Shown one piece after another: positions 11,649-18,706 of a stretch of DNA of 22,526 nucleotides. Source of the stretch: Sedimentisphaerales bacterium. GTDB taxonomy: Bacteria > Planctomycetota > Phycisphaerae > Sedimentisphaerales > SG8-4. A program made the position numbers and the translations under genes. Where the stretch lies: NCBI GenBank assembly GCA_016928975.1, contig JAFGJR010000215.1, forward strand, positions 1 through 22,526, given 5' to 3'. Below the pieces are notes generated by a model. The model was not told the DNA's origin, searched no databases, and worked only from the letters and a program-made list of their open reading frames with translations. The first letter of the stretch is position 1; each line of letters begins with the position of its first letter.

Positions 11649-14081
11649 ATGCTGGACACAGCCGCATCCACCAGGGTTGATCGGTCGTCACGGAAGACCG
11701 GCAAGCACAAGCGCTCGGCCGGAACACGCTTGAAGCGAGCAATCTCGCACGTGCGCAAACCGGACGACATGTCGCTCGAACAGTGGCAGATTGCCTTGCG
11801 CAGGCAGTTCGCCCAGAAACAGAATCTCCGCCTTACGAATACCGGCGACCAGCCGATCTTCTCTGAGTTCACAGTGGCCAATCCGCAGACGCAGCGCGAG
11901 TACCGCGTCGCCATCCGCGGTCAGGGACTCGGCGACAACTATTGCTCCTGTCCCGACTTTGCGGTCAACACTCTGGGCACGTGCAAACACATTGAGTGGG
12001 TTCTCCGCAAGCTGCGGCGTCGGCCGGGGGCCCGGCAGGCCTTTGCACGAGGATTCAGCCCGGCCTACTCGCAGGTGTACCTGCGCTACGGGGCAAAGCG
12101 GGACGTTGTGTTCAAGCCTGGTACAGAGTGCCCGACCGGATTGCGGAATCTGGCCATGGAATACTCCGATGGCGATGGGACCCTCCGGGCCGACGCGTAT
12201 CTGAGCTTTGAGGCATTCACCAGGCGAGCGGGCACGTACGGGCACGACCTGCGATGCTATGATGATGCGCTGGACTTCATCGCCCAGGTCAGAGACGCTG
12301 CGCGCCTGCACGAACGGATCGGCAAGACGTTCCCCGACGGGATCGAGAGCAGCGCATGGGAGCGTGTGCTGAAGGTCCCCCTGTATCCCTATCAACGGGA
12401 GGGGGCCCTGTTCGCCGCGAGGGCGGGGCGCAGTCTCCTTGCCGATGACATGGGCCTCGGCAAGACCGTCCAGGCGATTGCCGCCTGTGAGATTCTGGCC
12501 GGAACGGTTGGCGTCGAGCGCGTCCTGATCGTGTGTCCCACGTCGCTGAAGTACCAGTGGAAACAGGAGATCGAGAGGTTCTGCGAACGCTCGGCGATCG
12601 TGGTCGAGGGGACTCTGGCGAAACGCGCGGATCTGTACGCAGCGGAGGCCTTCTACAAGATCACGAGCTATGAAGTCGTGCATCGGGATTTGGATTCGAT
12701 CCACAATTGGGGTCCGGACGTCGTCATTCTCGACGAGGCCCAGCGCATCAAGAACTGGAAGACCCGCAGGGCGCAGAGCGTCAAGAGACTGGATTCGAAG
12801 TACGCCATCGTTCTGACCGGGACGCCCCTGGAAAACCGCCTGGAGGAGCTGCATTCGATCGTCGAGTTCGTCGATCGGTTTCGCCTGGGGCCGGTGTTCC
12901 GGTTTCTCGCGGAGCATCAGCACGTCGATGAGATCGGCAGAGTCGTTGGCTACCGTCATCTCGACAAGATCGGGCAGACTCTCCAGCCGATCCTGATCCG
13001 GCGTACGAAGAAGGAGGTCCTCAAGCAACTGCCCGAGCGGCTCGACAAGAACTACTTCGTGCCCATGACGAAAGAGCAGATGACGCACCATGACGAGAAC
13101 CGCGAGATCGCAGGAAAGATCGTAGCCAAGTGGCGCCGGCTCGGCTTCCTGTCGGAGATCGACCAGCGCCGTCTGATGATCGCGCTGCAGAACATGCGAA
13201 TGAGCTGCAACAGCACGTACCTGCTCGACAAGGTGACGGACTATGGGTACAAGGCCGACGAGCTGGTCTCGGTCCTCCAGGAGTCCTTCGAGCGACCCGG
13301 CGACAAGGCCGTGGTGTTCAGCCAGTGGCTTCGCACCCACGAGATTCTCCTCAGTCGTCTCGATGCCGCCAGGCTCGGCTACGTGCTGTTCCACGGCAGT
13401 ATCGCCTCGAAAGACAGAAGGGAGCTGATTGGCCGGTTCAAGCAGGACCCCAAATGTCGTGTGTTCCTTTCCACCGACGCCGGCGGCGTGGGGCTCAATT
13501 TGCAGAATGCCTCCACGGTGGTCAACATGGACCTGCCCTGGAATCCTGCGGTGCTCGACCAGCGCATCGGCCGCGTGCACCGGCTCGGGCAGCACAAGCC
13601 GGTTCGCGTGGTGAACTTCGTCGCTCAGGGGACGATTGAGCACGGCATGCTCTCGGTGCTGTCATTCAAACAATCTGTATTCGCCGGCGTCCTGGATGGC
13701 GGCGCGCAGGAAGTGTTCCTTGGCGGGACTCGGCTGAAGCGGTTCATGGACTCTGTGGACAAGGTGACACAAGCGATCCCACCGTCCATGCCGCGGCAGG
13801 AAGGACGTGAGGAAGGCGGACCGGAACGGGCGAGGCCGGCGACCCCAGCCGTCGGCCCCGAACCGGATTGGAGCGTCTTGCTCTCCACGGGCGTGGCACT
13901 GCTGAACAGGCTCGCCGGCGCGATCTCTGGTGGAGCCGGGGCGCCCGTCGAGATCGGTGCCGGGCTGAGGGTCGAAAAGGAGGAGGTGACCGGCGAGCGG
14001 CGCTTGGTGCTGCCGATGCCTTCGAAGGCTGCATTGCGCGACATCGCCGGCCTGTTGAGCCAACTGGCGGACAAGCTGTGA
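11649..14081 (+). CDS. SNF2-family DNA translocase with SWIM zinc finger
   Basis: An 810-residue cytosolic ATP-driven DNA translocase of superfamily 2. The N-terminal region carries a SWIM zinc finger, Cys99-x-Cys101-x10-Cys112-x-His114 (YCSCPDF then TCKHIEW). The SNF2 ATPase follows: Walker A DDMGLGKT near 265-272, motif II DEAQ near 361, motif III LTGTPLENRLEEL near 391, then helicase C with VVFSQW, DAGGVGLNLQNA and motif VI QRIGRVHRLGQ near 638-648. A tail of about 120 residues (690-810) is Pro/Gly-rich and ends in a helical segment. Bacterial SWIM-SNF2 proteins act in chromatin- or RNA-polymerase-related DNA remodelling, recombination or defence; which applies here cannot be told. The start has GAGGAG ten bases upstream. 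A glycoside-hydrolase-like pseudogene follows 70 bases later. No methylase, nuclease or other defence partner is next to it. Confidence 0.93.
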   Translation: MLDTAASTRVDRSSRKTGKHKRSAGTRLKRAISHVRKPDDMSLEQWQIALRRQFAQKQNLRLTNTGDQPIFSEFTVANPQTQREYRVAIRGQGLGDNYCSCPDFAVNTLGTCKHIEWVLRKLRRRPGARQAFARGFSPAYSQVYLRYGAKRDVVFKPGTECPTGLRNLAMEYSDGDGTLRADAYLSFEAFTRRAGTYGHDLRCYDDALDFIAQVRDAARLHERIGKTFPDGIESSAWERVLKVPLYPYQREGALFAARAGRSLLADDMGLGKTVQAIAACEILAGTVGVERVLIVCPTSLKYQWKQEIERFCERSAIVVEGTLAKRADLYAAEAFYKITSYEVVHRDLDSIHNWGPDVVILDEAQRIKNWKTRRAQSVKRLDSKYAIVLTGTPLENRLEELHSIVEFVDRFRLGPVFRFLAEHQHVDEIGRVVGYRHLDKIGQTLQPILIRRTKKEVLKQLPERLDKNYFVPMTKEQMTHHDENREIAGKIVAKWRRLGFLSEIDQRRLMIALQNMRMSCNSTYLLDKVTDYGYKADELVSVLQESFERPGDKAVVFSQWLRTHEILLSRLDAARLGYVLFHGSIASKDRRELIGRFKQDPKCRVFLSTDAGGVGLNLQNASTVVNMDLPWNPAVLDQRIGRVHRLGQHKPVRVVNFVAQGTIEHGMLSVLSFKQSVFAGVLDGGAQEVFLGGTRLKRFMDSVDKVTQAIPPSMPRQEGREEGGPERARPATPAVGPEPDWSVLLSTGVALLNRLAGAISGGAGAPVEIGAGLRVEKEEVTGERRLVLPMPSKAALRDIAGLLSQLADKL

Positions 14082-14151
14082 ACCGGCTCGCGAGCGAGTC
14101 CTGGAGAAGAGTCATGGTGGCAACCCACGAGTATGACGGGAGGCTTGGATC

Positions 14152-14609
14152 GTGAACGGGCTACGCACGGTGCCATGTAGTCTGCTGATTTCACTCTTGC
14201 TGGCGGGGATCTCCCCGGGTCAGAGCGCCGAGGGCTCCTATGTCCGTGTGAGTTCGCGAGACGCGCGGTACTTCGAGCTCTCGGACGGCCGGCCATATAT
14301 TCCCATCGGGCTGAACATGATTGCCCCGCCCGGTCGCGACGAAACGCAAGCCTTGGCTCAGATGGACGAGTGGCTGCGGAAGCTCTCGGAAAACGGCGGC
14401 AACTGCATACGGCTCTGGCTGAGGGCAAGGAGCCCGAACGCCTGACAGGTCAGACCATCCGCCTGCCCGCAGACGTCGCCTCACGGCCCTCCAAACGTGT
14501 CCGCACGTACGACCCCTGGGTCGGTGCGTGGTCCGGGGGGAAGATCACCAATGGCGAGTTGCCACTACCGCCGTTTGTCCGCTCTATCGTCATTCGGGTT
14601 GAGTGGTAG
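14152..14609 (+). pseudogene. Glycoside-hydrolase-like gene with its middle deleted
   Basis: A GTG start at 14152 with GGGAGG upstream opens a frame with a signal peptide (LLISLLLAGISPGQSAEG) and the N-terminal pattern of planctomycete secreted glycoside hydrolases (RYFELSDGRPYIPIGLNMI, NGGNCIRLWL). It stops at 14445 after a few unrelated residues. In another frame, from about 14418 to 14609, the sequence is EPERLTGQTIRLPADV and YDPWVGAWSGGKI with LPPFVRSIVIRVEW, the C-terminal beta-sandwich ending of the same type of enzyme. The catalytic (beta/alpha)8 barrel, normally 300 or more residues, is missing. The best reading is an out-of-frame internal deletion of over a kilobase. Both ends still look conserved, which suggests a recent loss. 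Alternative: two unrelated short genes, but the match of both ends to one family argues against it. Confidence 0.7.
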
Positions 14610-14624
14610 TCCCTTCGTCCTCTC

Positions 14625-14653
14625 TTGCCAAACTCGTGGGATCCGAGTATCCT
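14625..14653 (+). promoter_or_regulatory. Candidate sigma-70 promoter
   Basis: TTGCCA (14625-14630) and TATCCT (14648-14653) with a 17-base spacer; five of six and four of six consensus matches. It sits 62 bases before the ATG at 14715 and would drive the three-gene run to 17018. Confidence 0.45.
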
Positions 14654-14714
14654 GGGGCGCAGGATGTTCGGGTGAACGGATCACGACCCTGCATGGAGCA
14701 GCAAATAGGGATCT

Positions 14715-15203
14715 ATGGGCGATTGGGATATCAAGAGGCCGCTGGGAGAGTGTTGCGGCAGCGGCAAGAGGATTGAGAGCGGTCAGGAGTACTACGGAGC
14801 CCTGGTCGAGACCGAGCAAGGTCTCGAACGACGGGACTTCAGCACGGAATTCTGGGAGAGCGCCAGGCCGAGCGTGTTCTGTTTCTGGAGGACGAAGCTG
14901 GCGACTCCCGATCAGAAGAAGCCGCTCTTTGTCGACGACGATATGCTGATGGCCTTCTTTGAGCGGCTGGCTGGTGAGACCGAGCCGGACAAGGTGAACT
15001 TCCGCTTCGTCCTGGCCCTCGTGCTCATGCGGAAGCGTCGCCTGAAGTATGACGCTACGAGAATGGTGGACGGCAATGAAGTCTGGTGTCTTCGCGTCAC
15101 CGGCGACAAAGAGATCGTCGGGGTGGTCAATCCTCACCTGGACGAGGCGCAGATCGAGCAGCTTTCGTCGCAGATTGGACAGATTCTTCAAATGGACTTG
15201 TAG
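14715..15203 (+). CDS. Conserved protein of unknown function (162 aa)
   Basis: A 162-residue protein without signal peptide or membrane segment. The N terminus has GECCGSGKRIESGQEYYGAL, which looks like half of a small metal-binding knuckle (Cys-Cys near residues 13-14) followed by a Gly-Tyr strand. The middle (SARPSVFCFWRTKLATPDQ, then LFVDDDMLMAFFERLAG) and the mid-C-terminal part (LALVLMRKRRLKY, DATRMVDGNEVWCLRVTGD) seem well structured, with an alternating hydrophobic pattern. The last helix (DEAQIEQLSSQIGQILQMDL) is amphipathic. I have seen proteins of this look in Planctomycetota but cannot name a family or function. It is three bases ahead of the lipoprotein gene, so the two are almost certainly cotranscribed and probably functionally linked. 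Confidence 0.75.
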   Translation: MGDWDIKRPLGECCGSGKRIESGQEYYGALVETEQGLERRDFSTEFWESARPSVFCFWRTKLATPDQKKPLFVDDDMLMAFFERLAGETEPDKVNFRFVLALVLMRKRRLKYDATRMVDGNEVWCLRVTGDKEIVGVVNPHLDEAQIEQLSSQIGQILQMDL

Positions 15204-15206
15204 ACC

Positions 15207-16079
15207 ATGAGACTCAGGGACGTTGCCAGTTCGTGTGTGCTCGTTACGTTGGCGGCGGCGATGCTTGTCGGTGGCTGCGCTGCACCCAGGCAACCTCGCC
15301 TGGATATCTGTCCGGGCCAGGCGAGTGTCGATGAGGCGTTGGCCGTCCTCGCGGATCACGCACGACAGGCGACCGCGTTCCGCGCCAACGGCCAGATTCT
15401 TCTGGCGTACCACGAGCCGGACAGCAAGAAGGGGAAACGACACAACCTGAGCATGCAGCTCTGGTTCGACCCGCCCAGGGATATCTATATCCAGGGTAGT
15501 GTCGGGCTGGACCCCCGAGCAGTCATCATTGGCTCGAACAACGAGAGTTTCTGGCTGGCGCTTCGGCCCAAGGAGGTGAGCAGCTACTATCTCGGCCGGT
15601 GGGAGGATGCTCGCGATGTGGAGGGGCTGGTGATGAGTCCCAAGGTCGTGCTGGAAGCCTTCGGGGTCGCTCTCGACGAGGAGCCGAACGAGGGCCGTTG
15701 GTCGTTGAAGAACGAAGGCGCGTTCGACGTCCTGACCAGGCGGGACCTCGCCGGGCGGCTGGTCCGGCGATTGTACGTGTATGCCTGTGACCGCTCGATT
15801 CGAAAGGCCGAGTATTTCGATGATCGGCAGAAAGTGATCGCCGTGGCCGAGTTCGACGAGTACAAACCGGTGACCGAGCGCTTTCGCGTTCCGACGCGTG
15901 TAAGGGTCACGGGAGTCGGGCCGTCGAAACGCGAGGACTCGATCGATATCACGTTGAGTTCCCTTACGGCAAAGCGCCCCAATGCTCTGCAAAAGAAGAT
16001 CCTCTTCAATCCGCCCGATGCCGACAAGTTCGAGCGCCTCTACACGCTGGTGGACGCCCAATGGGTTCGCCGGCGGTAG
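15207..16079 (+). CDS. LolA/LolB-fold outer-membrane lipoprotein (DUF4292-like)
   Basis: A 290-residue lipoprotein: MRLRDVASSCVLVTLAAAM then lipobox LVGGC with Cys24 as the likely acylated residue. The body has the alternating beta-strand pattern of LolA/LolB-type half barrels: NGQILLAYHEPDSKKGK, LSMQLWFDPPRDIYIQGS, GSNNESFWLAL, a helix region around VLEAFGVAL, and repeated antiparallel strands (SIRKAEYFDDRQKVIAVAEF, DSIDITLSSLTAK). Proteins like this carry lipid or lipoproteins across the periplasm, or act in exopolysaccharide or membrane stress handling; the exact role is inferred only from fold. Translation probably couples to the upstream gene since only three bases separate them and no strong ribosome-binding site is seen. 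Next gene is 36 bases downstream. Confidence 0.75.
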   Translation: MRLRDVASSCVLVTLAAAMLVGGCAAPRQPRLDICPGQASVDEALAVLADHARQATAFRANGQILLAYHEPDSKKGKRHNLSMQLWFDPPRDIYIQGSVGLDPRAVIIGSNNESFWLALRPKEVSSYYLGRWEDARDVEGLVMSPKVVLEAFGVALDEEPNEGRWSLKNEGAFDVLTRRDLAGRLVRRLYVYACDRSIRKAEYFDDRQKVIAVAEFDEYKPVTERFRVPTRVRVTGVGPSKREDSIDITLSSLTAKRPNALQKKILFNPPDADKFERLYTLVDAQWVRRR

Positions 16080-16115
16080 GGCGATGAGGCAATCCATTTT
16101 GAGAACAGGTGAGAA

Positions 16116-17018
16116 ATGAGCAGACCAGGACTGATCGAGAGGACCAAGCAGGGTGTGTTCCTATTGGATGGTGCGATGGGCACGCAGCTCTTCGCCCGGG
16201 GGATTCACCCCGGCTCGTGCAACGACTTGCTCAACGTGACGTCCCCCGGCATCGTTCTAGATGTCCACCGGGCATATCTGGAGGCCGGCAGCGATGCGGT
16301 GCTCACAAACACCTTTGGCGGGAACCGCTACGCGCTGGGCCGACACGGTTGCGGCGACAGGGCGTTTGAGATCAGCAAGGCCGGCGCCGAGCTGGCACGA
16401 ACGGCGGCGGGGGAGGACCGCTACGTGCTCGGTGACATCGGCCCCACCGGGGGTTTTCTCGAGCCTCTCGGGGCTCTTCGCGCCGGACAGGTCAAGGACG
16501 CCTTCGTGGACCAGGTGAACGGCCTGCGGCAGGGCGGCGTGGACGGACTCATCATCGAAACGATGACGGCGCTGGATGAGCTGGAAATCGCGATTGATGC
16601 GGCCAGGACCGCCGGCGGCGGCTTGCCGGTCTTCGCCTCGATGTCTTTTGACAAGGGCGTCGCGGGATTCCGCACCATGATGGGCGTCGACGTCTCGACT
16701 GCCATATCCAAGATGGTTTCGCTCGGAGTGGACGCCGTCGGATTCAACTGCGGCACCGCAGCCCTCAGCGAGTATGTCGAGCTGTCGAAAGTCTACGTGG
16801 CCGCCGTGCGTCCGTTTGACGGGAAAGTGCAAGTGTTTGCCGAGCCGAACGCCGGGAAGCCTGAACTGGCCGACGGACAGGCGGTCTACCAGGTCACGCC
16901 CGACGAATTCGCCGCTGCCTGTCAGAAGATCGTCGGCGAAGGGATCCACGTTCTCGGCGGCTGTTGCGGCACGGGCCCCCAGCACATCCGTACGATGGCG
17001 CAGACCCTGAAACGATAG
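16116..17018 (+). CDS. Homocysteine S-methyltransferase (stand-alone BHMT-type domain)
   Basis: A 300-residue cytosolic enzyme that transfers a methyl group to homocysteine. The family pattern is complete: LLDGAMGTQLFARGI at 17-30, NTFGGNRYALG, GDIGPTGGFLEPLG, GLIIETMTALDELE, and the zinc-binding cysteines in GFNCGT (Cys212) and GGCCGT (Cys283, Cys284). Length matches the N-terminal module of MetH or a stand-alone MmuM/BHMT-like protein. The MetH-like features (GAMGTQL, GFNCGT, DELEIAIDAAR) favour a split methionine synthase; partners with pterin- and cobalamin-binding domains are not in the window. The methyl donor (S-methylmethionine, betaine or methyl-cobalamin) is therefore unknown. AGGTGAG lies eight bases before the ATG. 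It is the third gene of the run begun at 14715; a link to the lipoprotein gene is not obvious. Confidence 0.92.
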   Translation: MSRPGLIERTKQGVFLLDGAMGTQLFARGIHPGSCNDLLNVTSPGIVLDVHRAYLEAGSDAVLTNTFGGNRYALGRHGCGDRAFEISKAGAELARTAAGEDRYVLGDIGPTGGFLEPLGALRAGQVKDAFVDQVNGLRQGGVDGLIIETMTALDELEIAIDAARTAGGGLPVFASMSFDKGVAGFRTMMGVDVSTAISKMVSLGVDAVGFNCGTAALSEYVELSKVYVAAVRPFDGKVQVFAEPNAGKPELADGQAVYQVTPDEFAAACQKIVGEGIHVLGGCCGTGPQHIRTMAQTLKR

Positions 17019-17066
17019 CCGGGTCCTGACGGCCGCCGCCATCGCCGCAAGCGAGGGTGGGCTGCC

Positions 17067-17092
17067 CGTCTCGTTTGGCTGTGCCCGAGACG
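17067..17092. terminator. Candidate bidirectional hairpin between convergent genes
   Basis: CGTCTCG (17067-17073) and CGAGACG (17086-17092) pair perfectly. An inner GGC/GCC extends the stem behind a three-base bulge. It lies between the 3' ends of the methyltransferase gene and the - strand sulfatase gene. No T-run follows on either side, so it is only a candidate. Confidence 0.35.
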
Positions 17093-17110
17093 TGAGATGA
17101 ATCAGCGATG

Positions 17111-17137
17111 CTAAGTATCTGTGTCCCCTTTGTCCCT
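17111..17137. repeat. Possible REP-like remnant (GTGTCCCCTTTGTCCCT)
   Basis: CTAAGTATCTGTGTCCCC followed by TTTGTCCCT reads on the other strand as GGGACAAAGGGGACACAGAT. It resembles REP words associated with RAYT transposases, like the GGGGACAG copies at 9186-9248, but only one partial copy is present. Confidence 0.3.
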
Positions 17138-17155
17138 CGCGGTCGCCGGAGGAAT

Positions 17156-18706
17156 TCAACGCTTGTTCTTTCGCTGGTCAAGACGTTCGCCGAAGGGGCG
17201 CTGGACTCGTATGCCCAACGCGCCGCTTGTTTCGAGTTCGTCGAAAAGCTGCTTTCTCATCGCCTCAATTTGGTCCTGATAGGCAGGCACGGCGATCAGG
17301 TTGTGTCGCTCATACGGATCGGTCTGTAAATCGTAGAATCCATCGCAATCCCAGACGCCGTGGTAGAAGATGTACTTGTATCGCTCGGTGCGAAGGGCGA
17401 ACAGGGTCGGTGTCGCGGGGAAATTCCATTCCCAATGATACTCATAGAGAATGTGGTCGCGCCAGGGAATCGAGTCCCCGCGCAACAACGGCAGAAATGA
17501 TCGTCCGTCCATCTGTGCGGACTCAGGCGCATGGACGCCGGCCGCGTCCAACAGCGTGGAGGCAATGTCGATGTTCTGTACCATCTGCGTTATGCTTGTG
17601 CCCGGCTTGATCATCCCGGGAGCATAGGCGAGCATGGGCACCCGGATGGATTCTTCAAAGGCGTCGCGTTTGTCATAGAAGCCGTGTTCGCCCAGCGCGA
17701 AACCATTGTCGCTCATGTAGATCACGAGTGAGGACTGGCTCAGTCCGGACTCCTCCAGGTAGTCCAGTACCCGCCCAATGCTCTCATCGAGACCGTGTAC
17801 GGTCTCACAATACTGACGATAGAGATGATCGAACGATGGAACCGGGTCGCTGTCGTATTGCCCAGTCTCCATGTGGTCGATGCCGTGGATGCTGTAGCGT
17901 CGTTCGCGAACCCAATGAGGCTGGGTTTGGTAGTTCTCTTCCGTGTTCGCCATGGTCTCAGGACGCTTCACCTCGTTTTGGGCGTAGCGACCCTCGTGAC
18001 GTTTGGCGGGCTGGAATGGATAGTGAACCGCCTTATGTGAGAGGTATAGGAAGAACGGCCGCTCTTTGTCCCGACCCGTCCGGAGCCATTCCAGTGCATG
18101 GTCTGTGAGGATATCGGTCGTGTACCCCTGGAATTGCCTGCGCGTGCCGTTGATGTTGAGCACTGGGTCGACGTACTCGCCCTGGCCTCTGAAGCTGGCC
18201 CAGTGATCGAACCCGGGTCTGGGATCGTCCTGCTCGTGTCCCATGTGCCATTTGCCGATGAAGGCTGTTTGATAGCCTGCCCTCTGGAGATGCTGTGGAA
18301 AGAAGATTGTGCCGTCCGGCTCCGGTCGCTGATTGTCCACGATGTGATGGTGGTGCATGTATTGCCCGGTGAGAATCGAGGCGCGGCTCGGCGAGCACAG
18401 CGACGCGCTGACAAATGCATTGGTCAGGTGCGCTCCTTGCCTGGCCATGCGATCCATGGCGGGTGTCTCCAGGAATGCCGGAGCCCGGTCCATGAATCCC
18501 ATGAAGTCGTAGCGATGGTCGTCGCTGAGGATCAGGATGATGTTTCGCCGGGCGGTCCCGCTGCTGTCACTTGCCTGACAGAGTTGGCGGGCGGTGCCGA
18601 ACCAGGCGAGTGCCGCGGTGCTGTAGCATGCGGTGCGGAGAAACTCACGTCGGCTGGAGCCGGTCAGTCGTTGACCGAAGTTGTCTGCCATGTGCCAGTT
18701 CCTCAT
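17156..18706 (-). CDS. Type I sulfatase, Tat-exported (FGly motif CSPSR)
   Basis: A 516-residue sulfatase hydrolysing sulfate esters. The formylglycine motif is at Cys104 (LCSPSRASILTG), with metal-binding Asp62-Asp63 in ILILSDDHRYD and the later YMSDNGFALGEHG segment supplying the other metal ligands. SSRREFLRTA at residues 17-26 is a twin-arginine signal followed by a hydrophobic stretch (ALAWFGTA), so it is exported folded. The FGly residue has to be made by anSME or FGE, neither of which is in the window. ATGA at 18703-18706 joins the stop of the upstream sulfatase to this start, pointing to translational coupling; a second ATG at 18691 with AGGA eight bases upstream is an alternative start. 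It is similar to arylsulfatase/choline-sulfatase-type S1 enzymes acting on polysaccharides. The substrate is not deducible. Confidence 0.93.
   Translation of the reverse strand: MRNWHMADNFGQRLTGSSRREFLRTACYSTAALAWFGTARQLCQASDSSGTARRNIILILSDDHRYDFMGFMDRAPAFLETPAMDRMARQGAHLTNAFVSASLCSPSRASILTGQYMHHHHIVDNQRPEPDGTIFFPQHLQRAGYQTAFIGKWHMGHEQDDPRPGFDHWASFRGQGEYVDPVLNINGTRRQFQGYTTDILTDHALEWLRTGRDKERPFFLYLSHKAVHYPFQPAKRHEGRYAQNEVKRPETMANTEENYQTQPHWVRERRYSIHGIDHMETGQYDSDPVPSFDHLYRQYCETVHGLDESIGRVLDYLEESGLSQSSLVIYMSDNGFALGEHGFYDKRDAFEESIRVPMLAYAPGMIKPGTSITQMVQNIDIASTLLDAAGVHAPESAQMDGRSFLPLLRGDSIPWRDHILYEYHWEWNFPATPTLFALRTERYKYIFYHGVWDCDGFYDLQTDPYERHNLIAVPAYQDQIEAMRKQLFDELETSGALGIRVQRPFGERLDQRKNKR

Noticed and set aside
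11688..13643. A 651-codon open frame on the - strand opposite the SNF2 gene
   Set aside because: It mirrors codon bias of the SNF2 gene, has no ribosome-binding site or domain, and the + strand shows all SNF2 motifs.
14152..14445. An intact 97-aa secreted protein
   Set aside because: The sequence matches only the first part of a large glycoside hydrolase, and its C-terminal part follows in another frame.
14565..16097. A 510-codon - strand frame opposite the 162-aa and lipoprotein genes
   Set aside because: It has no recognisable domain; the + strand genes have a ribosome-binding site/lipobox and tight operon spacing.
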